This document shows positions 42,787 through 50,663 of a DNA stretch of 64,000 nucleotides, in pieces. Positions within the stretch are counted from its first letter, which is position 1, and the number at the start of each line of letters is the position of its first letter. Source of the stretch: Ilyobacter_A sp963668015 (GTDB taxonomy: Bacteria > Fusobacteriota > Fusobacteriia > Fusobacteriales > Fusobacteriaceae). A program made the translations under genes and the position numbers. The notes under the pieces were generated by a model. That model ran no database searches, had not been told where the DNA came from, and saw only the letters and a program-made list of their open reading frames with translations. The stretch lies in the NCBI GenBank assembly GCA_963668015.2, contig CAXXCR010000012.1, positions 248,001 through 312,000 of the forward strand, written 5' to 3'.

Positions 42787-43488
42787 ATGTTAATGATCAA
42801 AGGCTTAGTCGGCGGATTGTTTCAGGTTTTAATGTTTGCGGTTTTACTGCTAGTTCCCGGCGGTCTGCTGCCGGGCGGAACGTGGAAGTGGGAAAGGGCG
42901 ATATATTTTTTAGCGGCTTACTGGGTAGCGGTGGAGATCCTTGTTGTATGGCTTTGTATAGCTGCACCTGCCGGGATGGAGGCAAGATTTAAAAAAGCAC
43001 CCAAAGATGAAAGAAGGCCTAAAGGAGACAGGATTTTGCTTCCTATACTCCTATTTTTTCTGCTGGCGTTTTTCATCGTCATCCCGATGGACGTATTTTA
43101 CTTTCATTCACTGCCTAAACCAAAACTGGCTTGGAGCATCATCGGAGTGGCGTTAACTGTATTCGGCTTAATTTCCAGCGGAGCTTCTATCTACGCCAAC
43201 GCATTTATCACCCCGACGATTCAGGATCAGAGTGAAGAAGGGCAGACGGTTGCTGACACCGGGGCATACAGTGTAGTCCGTCACCTGTACTATGCCTCTT
43301 TGTTCCCACTGCTCACAGGCATATCCATGTGGCTTGAAAGCTGGCTGGGAGTAATCGCACTGCTGCCGGTTCTGTTTATACTGGTCCTCAGGATAAGGGT
43401 GGAGGAGGAAACGCTGAAAAAAACTCTGCCTGGATATCTCGAATATATGGAAAAGGTGAAATACAGGCTGCTGCCGTTTATCTGGTAA
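42787..43488 (+). CDS. Isoprenylcysteine carboxyl methyltransferase-like membrane protein
   Basis: A 234-aa protein with about six hydrophobic segments and the C-terminal ICMT/PEMT-like block: TGAYSVVRHLYYASLFPLL (the R-H-x-Y-Y motif), then LRIRVEEETLKKTLPGYLEY (E-E-x-x-L near the end). These motifs bind S-adenosylmethionine in this family. The substrate in bacteria is unknown. I choose ATG 42787 after GGGGGTG; the ATG at 42769 lies before that site. The base composition looks higher in G+C than in the neighbouring genes. Confidence 0.75.
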   Translation: MLMIKGLVGGLFQVLMFAVLLLVPGGLLPGGTWKWERAIYFLAAYWVAVEILVVWLCIAAPAGMEARFKKAPKDERRPKGDRILLPILLFFLLAFFIVIPMDVFYFHSLPKPKLAWSIIGVALTVFGLISSGASIYANAFITPTIQDQSEEGQTVADTGAYSVVRHLYYASLFPLLTGISMWLESWLGVIALLPVLFILVLRIRVEEETLKKTLPGYLEYMEKVKYRLLPFIW

Positions 43489-43651
43489 AAAAATGAAATT
43501 ATATGGAAAGCAGTTCTAATATAGTGGAGGAAAAAAGTAAGATTAATAGTAAATATAAAAATGTCAAAAAACACTGAGAAAAAAGAACATGAAAAGATGT
43601 TGTGAGTTCTCTTTCTAGACATAAAAACAATACTAAAAAGGAGAGGTGACA

Positions 43652-44926
43652 TTGAAACGGAAAATGTCGGTGAATTTGGGGAACCTTCTACTTTCCCTAT
43701 CGGAGATAATAGACAATGCAAATCCAAATCTGCACCAGCATCAGCTCAGGACTGCATTTATTGCTTTAAAGATAGCTGATGAAGCAAATTTAAAAGCAGA
43801 AACTGTGGAAGATCTTTTTGCAGCATCCCTGCTGCATGATATAGGGGCAATATCAATTGACGAAAAATCAGCAGTCTATAAGTTTGAGATGAATTATTAT
43901 GACCTCCACTGTGTAAGAGGGGAGATGCTTTTAAATGAAGTACCTTCATTCCAAGGGATATCGGGGATAGTAAGACACCATCACCGTGAATGGAGTACTT
44001 GGGACAGGGGTATAGAAGATACTCTTGTTATTTCTTCTCAAATACTTTGTTTGGCCGACTACATAGAGCGTTCAATTGACAAAAATAAATATATACTACA
44101 CCAGAGTGAGGATATAATTGAACAGGTAAAAAACTTAGAGGGTACGGTTTTCAACGAGGATATTTTGGGATATTTTATGAATATTGCTGTAAAAGAGGAG
44201 TTTTGGCTGGACTTGAGCTCTCCAAGACTTTATCCGCTTCTTCTGCACAATGGGCCTTATAGGAATAGAGTCATAGGTCTGGAAGAACTGTCGTCAATAG
44301 GAGATCTGTTTCGCCATATAATTGATTTTAAATCCGATTTTACCGCCACGCATACAGCCGGAGTAGCTGCCTGCGCTGAAATCATGGCAAAACTATTTGG
44401 TTTGACTGAATTAGAAATCAAGATGATAAAAATTGCAGGCAACTTTCACGATCTGGGTAAATTGGTTATCCCAAATAAAATTTTGGAAAAGCCCGGTGGA
44501 TTGTGCAAGAAAGAGTTTGGCATAGTAAAAAGCCACAGCTACTATACCCATCAAATTTTATGTTCTATAGGCGGTATGGAACGCATAGCGGATTGGGCTG
44601 CTTACCATCATGAAAAGTTAAACGGAACCGGTTATCCGTTTCGTTGTGAAGCCAAGGACCTTGATATAGGGTCCAGAATCATGGCGGTGTCAGACATATT
44701 TGTAGCCCTTTTGGAAGATAGGCCTTACAGGAAAGCAATGGAAAAAGATGAGATTTACAAAATTCTAAATGAACATGGAGAAGAGAATTTCGTAGATATT
44801 AAAATTGTGAATTTACTGTTTGATAATTATGACACTATAAGCAGCTATGTAAAATCAGAGCAAATTAAAGCAGAAAAGTTTTATACAGAAAGATTTTTAA
44901 GTATAGCTAGCCAAGTATACGAGTAG
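43652..44926 (+). CDS. Tandem HD domain / HD-GYP protein, probable c-di-GMP phosphodiesterase
   Basis: A 424-aa cytoplasmic protein with two HD-type domains. The first has HQHQLRTAFIALKIADE and ASLLHDIGAIS with HHHREWSTWDRG. The second is a genuine HD-GYP: HTAGVAACAEIMAKLFGL, FHDLGKLVIPN and HHEKLNGTGYPF. Such proteins hydrolyse cyclic di-GMP. The likely start is TTG 43652 after GGAGAGG; ATG 43664 is the alternative. The next gene encodes a GGDEF cyclase, so the pair can make and break the same second messenger. Confidence 0.85.
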   Translation: MKRKMSVNLGNLLLSLSEIIDNANPNLHQHQLRTAFIALKIADEANLKAETVEDLFAASLLHDIGAISIDEKSAVYKFEMNYYDLHCVRGEMLLNEVPSFQGISGIVRHHHREWSTWDRGIEDTLVISSQILCLADYIERSIDKNKYILHQSEDIIEQVKNLEGTVFNEDILGYFMNIAVKEEFWLDLSSPRLYPLLLHNGPYRNRVIGLEELSSIGDLFRHIIDFKSDFTATHTAGVAACAEIMAKLFGLTELEIKMIKIAGNFHDLGKLVIPNKILEKPGGLCKKEFGIVKSHSYYTHQILCSIGGMERIADWAAYHHEKLNGTGYPFRCEAKDLDIGSRIMAVSDIFVALLEDRPYRKAMEKDEIYKILNEHGEENFVDIKIVNLLFDNYDTISSYVKSEQIKAEKFYTERFLSIASQVYE

Positions 44927-45007
44927 AATTATGTGGCTAGTAATAAGTAGGCAGGGCGTGTTTTTAATTGAGATAATTGTAAAGAAGTTTGTTTAATGGG
45001 GGAATAT

Positions 45008-45940
45008 ATGAATATTACAAAACTGAAAGAATCCAATGACTTTTTAAATGTTTTATTGGATAATCTTCAAAGTGTTATTTTTATAGCTGATGAAAATACA
45101 GACATTCAAGAGGTCAACGGCTCGTTTGAGGATATTTTCTCGGTGGATAAGGACAGGATAACCGGCAAAAAAATCGGTAATTCTATAGGTTGTGCATTTA
45201 CTGTGGACGAGCATCAAGAGTGCGGGGAAACTTCATTTTGCGGGAAATGTTCCATTAGAAAATCATTTGTATCAGCACTTGCTGAAAAAATTCCAACATA
45301 CAAAAAAATATTGACTCGTGATTTTTATATAGGAGATAAAAAGGTAAAAAAACATTTTCTGTATTCTGTGAAACATGTAGAGTTTAACAACCAGCAGATG
45401 GGGCTTTTTCTATTAGACGACATAACAGCGCTGCAGGAGAACAGGCTGGAATTGAAAAGGTTGCTGGTCACTGATACATTAACCGGTATATACAACAGAA
45501 AACATATATTTGATATTTTAGACAAAGAGATGGAGAGAGCTAGAAGGTACGAAAACAGGTTCTCCATAATAATGTTTGACATAGACCGTTTCAAATCCAT
45601 AAACGACAATTACGGGCATCAAATGGGGGATAAAATTTTGATAACGGCTGCTAAAGCTATAGAAAAATCTTTGAGAAATCTAGATGTTTTCGGCAGATAT
45701 GGCGGAGAAGAATTTTTGGCAGTTTTGCCGTCCACAGGGACAGAGGATGCATATACCTGCGCCGAAAGGGTCAGAAAGAATATAGAAAATCTGGAAATAC
45801 CAGACTTTGGAGGTAAACTCACTATCAGCTCGGGGGTAGCAGAGTACAACAATGATGAGTGTGCTGAAATCCTCATCGAGAGAGCGGACAAACTTTTGTA
45901 CAGGGCCAAAGAAAACGGTAGAAACAGGGTGGAGAAGTAG
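45008..45940 (+). CDS. PAS-GGDEF diguanylate cyclase with a cysteine-rich PAS insert
   Basis: A 310-aa protein. The N-terminal PAS domain (about 10-125) is followed by a GGDEF domain: DTLTGIYNRKHIFDILD, FDIDRFKSINDNYGHQMGD and active site GRYGGEEF. An inhibitory RxxD site (RNLD) lies five residues before GGEEF, so product inhibition is likely. Inside the PAS domain is GCAFTVDEHQECGETSFCGK, with four cysteines (the last in GKC), a pattern suited to metal or Fe-S binding and redox sensing. ATG 45008 follows ATGGGGGA. It pairs with the HD-GYP gene upstream. Confidence 0.88.
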   Translation: MNITKLKESNDFLNVLLDNLQSVIFIADENTDIQEVNGSFEDIFSVDKDRITGKKIGNSIGCAFTVDEHQECGETSFCGKCSIRKSFVSALAEKIPTYKKILTRDFYIGDKKVKKHFLYSVKHVEFNNQQMGLFLLDDITALQENRLELKRLLVTDTLTGIYNRKHIFDILDKEMERARRYENRFSIIMFDIDRFKSINDNYGHQMGDKILITAAKAIEKSLRNLDVFGRYGGEEFLAVLPSTGTEDAYTCAERVRKNIENLEIPDFGGKLTISSGVAEYNNDECAEILIERADKLLYRAKENGRNRVEK

Positions 45941-46007
45941 CAGTATTTCAACGGCAAAGGAGATGCTTGTATAGCTGTAGTATATATGATTGCAAGGAGG
46001 CCATAAA

Positions 46008-46220
46008 ATGCTTAATAAGAAGATGATCATAAGCTTATGTTTATCATTGTTTATAGTAGTTTTGGCTGGATGCGACAGCGTCAGCGTCGAAACCGGGGTA
46101 GGTGTCAGGATAAGTTCTTTTAACCAATGTGTAGAAGAGGGAGGGGATCTAGGCGAAAGCGATCCCAGGCATTGTTCTATAGAAGGAGAAACTTTTGTAG
46201 AAGATGATGATAACAAGTAG
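46008..46220 (+). CDS. Small lipoprotein with a two-cysteine motif
   Basis: A 70-aa product. It has a lipoprotein signal with lipobox VLAGC (about 22), then a mature domain with SFNQCVEEGGDLGESDPRHC and an EGETFVED tail. The F-x-x-C...G...S-x-P-x-x-C pattern recurs in small secreted bacterial proteins of unknown function and probably forms a disulphide. ATG 46008 follows AGGAGG. Confidence 0.7.
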   Translation: MLNKKMIISLCLSLFIVVLAGCDSVSVETGVGVRISSFNQCVEEGGDLGESDPRHCSIEGETFVEDDDNK

Positions 46221-46244
46221 TTAAACAGAAAGAAGGTTTAGAAG

Positions 46245-46688
46245 ATGTATTTAGTCAGTTCCTGCTTGGCGGGAGTAAATTGCAGGTACAACGGGAGCAA
46301 CAGCGAGGATAAAGTCGTAGCGCAGTTGGTAAAAGAGGGAAAGGCAGTGGCGATATGTCCTGAGATAATAGCCGGGCTTCCTACTCCAAGACCTAGCTGT
46401 GAATTATCGGAGGATTCTCAAGGGAATATAGCTGTGATAAGCGACAAAGGGGAGGATTTTACTGAGGAGTTTGTAAAAGGTTCTAAAATGGCTTTGGAGA
46501 TAGCTAAAATTTTAGAAATTCGCAAGGCGATACTTCAATCCAGAAGCCCTACTTGTGGATGCGGGCTTATATACGACGGTAAATTTTCTGGGAAGCTAAT
46601 CGAGGGCAACGGTTTATTTGTAGAACTTTTAATTAAAAGCGGCATTGAAGTCTGTACAGAGGATAACTTAGATAGATTTGGCTTATAA
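46245..46688 (+). CDS. DUF523 family protein
   Basis: A 147-aa protein of the DUF523 family. It has the conserved cysteine pattern SSCLAGVNCRYNG, CPEIIAGLPTPRPSCE and SRSPTCGCGLIYDG. The cysteines suggest metal or Fe-S binding, but no activity is established that I know of. The start ATG 46245 is 24 bp after the lipoprotein gene, so the two are likely cotranscribed. Confidence 0.88.
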   Translation: MYLVSSCLAGVNCRYNGSNSEDKVVAQLVKEGKAVAICPEIIAGLPTPRPSCELSEDSQGNIAVISDKGEDFTEEFVKGSKMALEIAKILEIRKAILQSRSPTCGCGLIYDGKFSGKLIEGNGLFVELLIKSGIEVCTEDNLDRFGL

Positions 46689-46717
46689 TAACTAAAGAAT
46701 ATCAGGGGGATGATCTA

Positions 46718-46906
46718 GTGTTGATTTGGTCAGGTTGGGGACTTTTAGTCTTAATAATTACAGGTGTCAATGCTTTCTTGATAGAAGGTATTACAGAAAC
46801 GATAAGTAAAAATGATACATTTTATCAGGATCACAGTTGGACTTTTACAGTTGTTTTGATAATTTCAGCCATCATGTGCTGGTTTTTAGGTAGAAAAATT
46901 GAATAA
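46718..46906 (+). CDS. Small two-helix membrane protein
   Basis: A 62-aa protein with two hydrophobic segments (about 5-23 and 43-58) joined by a short polar loop. It starts with GTG at 46718 after GGGGGATGA. It overlaps the following small ORF by 8 bp, so the two are coupled. No family is recognised. Confidence 0.55.
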   Translation: MLIWSGWGLLVLIITGVNAFLIEGITETISKNDTFYQDHSWTFTVVLIISAIMCWFLGRKIE

Positions 46907-47048
46907 CAAATCGACTAAAGTTTTAATAGACCCAGAAACAGGGGAACAGTATATTGAAAAAGGCGGTAGGCACAGGCTGTTTTGGATCAGGATGGAGAAC
47001 TGGGCTCCTATACTGGTTGTAGCCGGGGTTCTTAACTTGTTTACTTGA
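46899..47048 (+). CDS. Small single-helix membrane protein
   Basis: A 49-codon ORF starting with TTG at 46899 after AGGTAG, overlapping the preceding gene. The N-terminal half is polar (KVLIDPETGEQYIEKGGRHR) and the C-terminus is one hydrophobic segment (WAPILVVAGVLNLF). The composition and the overlap suggest a real coupled gene. Function is unknown. Confidence 0.5.
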   Translation: MNNKSTKVLIDPETGEQYIEKGGRHRLFWIRMENWAPILVVAGVLNLFT

Positions 47049-47094
47049 TTGCACTTTAACTAAAAAAAATTGAACTTCTTTTAAATATATAAAA

Positions 47095-47395
47095 ACCTTT
47101 TTTTGTCACGAATCGCACTAATGGACATAAATACAAGAAAAAAAACTTTGGTCACAGAGTTGCACGGAGGAAAAGAGTGAGTTTCACAGAGAATGAGTAA
47201 AAACTTTTAGTTTTTCAGGTTTTAAATGATTAGTGAGATTAGTGTAATTCGTGACAAAAAGAATTTTTCTGATTTAAAGGGTCTCTCGGTTCAGCTCCTG
47301 TTTTAAAGCTCTGTGAAACTCTGTGTCCAAAATAGGTTTAGATAAGATCAGAAATTATTACAATAATTTTAAGTAGCAACTTGAGTTAAATATAT
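47095..47395. repeat. Interspersed palindromic repeat, copy E
   Basis: Contains GTCACGAATCGCACTAAT (47105), TCACAGAGTTGCACGGAGG and GAGTTTCACAGAG (about 47152-47190), the opposite TTAGTGTAATTCGTGAC (about 47239-47255), then AGCTCTGTGAAACTCTGTGT (from 47310) and the shared tail leading to TAAGTAGCAACTTGAGTTAA. Confidence 0.7.
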
Positions 47396-47593
47396 TTAAT
47401 TAAATAGAGGTCGAAATTTAAGTTAAATCTACAGCATATAAAACAAATTCAACGGGGAACTTCTCTTGATGAATTTAACCTTCAGAAACTCTTATGTAGT
47501 TTCTGCACAAATATGGATAGTTAAATAACCATCTAAAGTCAGCTTTACCTTAAGGCTTTGCTTGTGACTGTGCAGCGAAGTAAGAGTTTTACA
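47396..47593. other. Intergenic stretch without a recognised feature
   Basis: Between repeat E and the valS promoter. I see only a short inverted repeat, CAGAAACT...AGTTTCTG (47495-47519), and no gene. Confidence 0.4.
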
Positions 47594-47622
47594 TTGACAA
47601 ATACTTAAAAATTTGATATCGT
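47594..47622 (+). promoter_or_regulatory. valS promoter
   Basis: TTGACA (47594-47599), 17-bp spacer, TATCGT (47617-47622). It sits just upstream of the leader ORF and about 240 bp before valS. Confidence 0.65.
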
Positions 47623-47657
47623 GTAAGGTGATTAATTCAAGAGGGGAGCTAGTAAAC

Positions 47658-47699
47658 ATGGTTAACAAAGCAGTGGAAATAGTGGTCAGAACTGTCTAA
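47658..47699 (+). CDS. Valine-rich leader peptide of valS
   Basis: A 13-codon ORF, MVNKAVEIVVRTV, with a GAGGGGAG site before its ATG and a TAA stop at 47697. Five of thirteen codons are for valine (2, 6, 9, 10, 13), immediately upstream of the valyl-tRNA synthetase gene. Its bases AGCAGT (47669-47674) are complementary to ACTGCT (47735-47740), part of the antiterminator. A ribosome stalled on the valine codons would mask AGCAGT. This is what a ribosome-mediated attenuation leader peptide should look like. Confidence 0.75.
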   Translation: MVNKAVEIVVRTV

Positions 47700-47719
47700 A
47701 TTAAAGACAATTGAAGAGT

Positions 47720-47820
47720 GGCTGTTATTTATTTACTGCTATTACTGTGCCCTGTTTTACTATGCAAATACATATATTAGCAGACTAAGACAGCTTGGTG
47801 AAAAGCTGTTTTTTTATTTT
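47720..47820 (+). promoter_or_regulatory. valS attenuator: antiterminator and terminator
   Basis: Terminator: ACAGCTT/AAGCTGT (47790-47796 with 47803-47809) with seven or more T. Competing antiterminator, properly nested: GGCTGTT (47720-47726) with GACAGCT (47789-47795), and CTGCTA (47736-47741) with TAGCAG (47778-47783). The two folds share 47790-47795 and exclude each other. No T-box motif is present. Confidence 0.7.
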
Positions 47821-47857
47821 TAATTTAAAATATAAGGAGAACAAGAGGAGGGAAAAA

Positions 47858-50515
47858 ATGAAGGAACTTAGTAAAACCTACTCTCCAAAAGAGATAGAGC
47901 AAAAGTGGTATCAAGAATGGGAGAGCAGAAAGTATTTTCACGCAACAACAGAGCAGGGGAAACCAAATTATTCGATAGTTATCCCGCCGCCAAATGTAAC
48001 AGGGGTACTTCATATGGGTCACGTTTTGAACAACACTATCCAAGACACGTTGATCAGATGGAAAAGAATGGGAGGATACAATACTCTTTGGATGCCTGGA
48101 ACAGACCATGCAGGGATAGCAACTCAAAACAAGGTTGAAAGAAGATTAGCTGATCAAGGCCTTACAAAAGAGGACCTTGGAAGAGATAAGTTCATAGAAG
48201 AAGTTTGGAAATGGAAAGAGGAGCATGGGGGGATCATAACTACTCAGCTTAGAAGATTGGGAGCGTCTCTTGACTGGGACAGAGAAAGGTTCACGATGGA
48301 TGAAGGACTTTCACAAGCTGTTGGAGATATATTCGTTAAGCTTTACAACGACGGACTGATCTACCAGGGAGAGTACATGGTAAACTGGTGTCCTAGATGT
48401 ACAACTGCACTTGCTGATGACGAAGTAGAACATGCAGATAAAGAAGGGAACATCTGGGAGATAAAATACCCTATAGCAGGTACAGAAGACTATATGGTTA
48501 TTGCTACAACAAGACCGGAAACTATGCTAGGGGACACGGGTGTGGCAGTAAATCCTAACGATGAAAGATACAGCCACCTTGTAGGAAAAACAGTAATGCT
48601 TCCTCTAGTGGACAGAGAGATACCTATAGTTGCTGATGACTATGTTGACATGGAGTTCGGGACAGGTGTGGTAAAAATGACTCCTGCACACGACCCTAAT
48701 GACTTTGAGGTAGGGGAAAGACAAAATCTGGAAGTTTTAAATATAATGACAGATGATGGTAAGATAAATGAAAACGGTGGAAAATATGTAGGTCTAGACA
48801 GATTTGAGGCTAGAAAAGCTATCTTAGAAGACCTGGAAAAATTAGGACTTTTGGTTAATACAAAAAAGCACGACCACTCAGTAGGACACTGCTATAGATG
48901 TGATACTGTAGTTGAACCTAGGGTATCAAAGCAGTGGTTTGTAAAAATGAAGCCTCTTGCTGAAAAAGCACTAGAAGTTGTAAGAAGCGGCGAGATAGAG
49001 ATAAAGCCTAAAAGATGGGAAAAAGTTTACTACAACTGGCTTGAAAATATAAGAGACTGGTGTATCTCGAGGCAGATATGGTGGGGGCACAGGATACCTG
49101 CTTATTACGGGCCTGACGGGCATATGTTCGTAGCCAAGAATACCGAAGAAGCTATGAAAATGGCTAAGGAGCACTACGGCAAAGAGGTGGAACTAGAGCA
49201 GGAAACTGATGTATTGGACACTTGGTTCAGTTCTGCACTTTGGCCTTTCTCAACTCTTGGTTGGCCGGAAAAAACTCCTGAACTGGGAGCATTCTACCCA
49301 ACAGCGGCAATTGTAACCGGAGCGGACATATTATTCTTCTGGATAGCCAGAATGATAATGATGGGGCTTTATGAGATGAAAGAGATACCTTTTAAAACTG
49401 TTTACCTACACGGAATAGTTAGGGATGATCTTGGAAGAAAAATGTCAAAAACTTTGGGTAACTCTCCAGACACGCTGAAACTAATAGATGAGTACGGTGC
49501 AGACGCAATAAGATTTACAATGCTTTATAACACTTCACAGGGGCAGGACGTATTTTTCTCTGAGAAATTACTTGAAATGGGGAGAAACTTCTCCAATAAA
49601 ATTTGGAATGTTTCTAGATTCGTTCTTATGAACTTAGAAGATTTTGATATAAAAAGTGTAGATAAAAATGAGCTAGAGCTTGAACTTGTTGACAAGTGGA
49701 TATTCTCTAGACTGAATAAAACGATAGTAGATGTAAATAAAAAGCTGGAGAGCTTTACACTGGATGAGGCTGCAAAATCTGCATACGAGTTCTTAAGAGG
49801 AGATTTCTGTGACTGGTATGTAGAGATGGCTAAACCTAGATTGTACGGAAATGAAGATGCAAAGACTAAGAAAACAGTTCAATATGTTCTTTGGACAATA
49901 CTTGAAAGCGGTCTAAGATTGTTACATCCGTTTATGCCATACATAACTGAAGAGATATGGCAAAAACTTGGTTCTGGTGAAGAAACTATTATGTTGAGGG
50001 CATTCCCGGAATTAGATGAAAACAGCTTGGATGATGAATCTGAGAAGAATATGGAATACCTAAAAGGAGTAATATCTGCAATAAGAAATATAAGGGCAGA
50101 AATGAATATCTCTCCTGCTAAAACGGTAAACGCTATAATAAAAACAAGTAATGCAGATGAACTTGATACTATTTCTGCAAATAAAAACTTCCTTATGAAA
50201 CTGGCTAAGCTTGACAGCCTTGAATACGGTGCTGACTTGGAAAAACCTGGAAGTGCAGGGTTTAGGGTAGCAGGAAACAGCGAGGTGTATATCCCGCTAG
50301 AAGGCCTTTTAGATATGGAAGCAGAGTCTAAAAAAATAAAAGTACAAATAGAGAAGATCGAAAAAGAGCTTCAAAAGGTAAACGGAAAGTTAAACAATGA
50401 AAAATTTGTATCAAAAGCTCCTGAGCATATAATTGAAAGGGAGAAAAAGATACAAAAAGAATATATGGACAAATTGGAAAAACTTCAAGACAACTTAAAA
50501 GCATTTTCCGAATAG
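47858..50515 (+). CDS. valS: Valyl-tRNA synthetase
   Basis: Class I aminoacyl-tRNA synthetase charging tRNA-Val (886 codons including stop). The HIGH motif is in PPPNVTGVLHMGH (about 42-54), the editing domain follows (TTRPETMLGDTGVAV), KMSKS appears as GRKMSKTLGNSPD (about 525-537), and there is a C-terminal coiled-coil arm (MEAESKKIKVQIEKIEKEL). ATG 47858 has AGGAGGG; an in-frame ATG at 47795 overlaps the terminator hairpin and would add an odd leader. Expression is probably controlled by the leader described upstream. Confidence 0.97.
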   Translation: MKELSKTYSPKEIEQKWYQEWESRKYFHATTEQGKPNYSIVIPPPNVTGVLHMGHVLNNTIQDTLIRWKRMGGYNTLWMPGTDHAGIATQNKVERRLADQGLTKEDLGRDKFIEEVWKWKEEHGGIITTQLRRLGASLDWDRERFTMDEGLSQAVGDIFVKLYNDGLIYQGEYMVNWCPRCTTALADDEVEHADKEGNIWEIKYPIAGTEDYMVIATTRPETMLGDTGVAVNPNDERYSHLVGKTVMLPLVDREIPIVADDYVDMEFGTGVVKMTPAHDPNDFEVGERQNLEVLNIMTDDGKINENGGKYVGLDRFEARKAILEDLEKLGLLVNTKKHDHSVGHCYRCDTVVEPRVSKQWFVKMKPLAEKALEVVRSGEIEIKPKRWEKVYYNWLENIRDWCISRQIWWGHRIPAYYGPDGHMFVAKNTEEAMKMAKEHYGKEVELEQETDVLDTWFSSALWPFSTLGWPEKTPELGAFYPTAAIVTGADILFFWIARMIMMGLYEMKEIPFKTVYLHGIVRDDLGRKMSKTLGNSPDTLKLIDEYGADAIRFTMLYNTSQGQDVFFSEKLLEMGRNFSNKIWNVSRFVLMNLEDFDIKSVDKNELELELVDKWIFSRLNKTIVDVNKKLESFTLDEAAKSAYEFLRGDFCDWYVEMAKPRLYGNEDAKTKKTVQYVLWTILESGLRLLHPFMPYITEEIWQKLGSGEETIMLRAFPELDENSLDDESEKNMEYLKGVISAIRNIRAEMNISPAKTVNAIIKTSNADELDTISANKNFLMKLAKLDSLEYGADLEKPGSAGFRVAGNSEVYIPLEGLLDMEAESKKIKVQIEKIEKELQKVNGKLNNEKFVSKAPEHIIEREKKIQKEYMDKLEKLQDNLKAFSE

Positions 50516-50520
50516 AGTGT

Positions 50521-50553
50521 AAAAACCCAGTTAAAAAAAACTGGGTTTTTATA
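50521..50553 (+). terminator. Intrinsic terminator of valS
   Basis: AAAAACCCAGTT/AACTGGGTTTTT (50521-50532 with 50539-50550). Confidence 0.92.
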
Positions 50554-50574
50554 TATTTAATATATATAATAATC

Positions 50575-50603
50575 TTGAATATTAATAGTAATTAGTATAT
50601 AAT
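50575..50603 (+). promoter_or_regulatory. Promoter of the LysR-type regulator gene
   Basis: TTGAAT (50575-50580), 17-bp spacer, TATAAT (50598-50603). Confidence 0.65.
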
Positions 50604-50663
50604 TAGGGTGTAATTTTAGTGAATTAATACACTTATATCGAGATTTTATAGGGAGTGAGAGAC

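Noticed and set aside
47623..47857. T-box riboswitch before valS
   Set aside because: No TGGNACCGCG-like T-box core or specifier hairpin is present; the valine-codon leader ORF with attenuator explains the region better.
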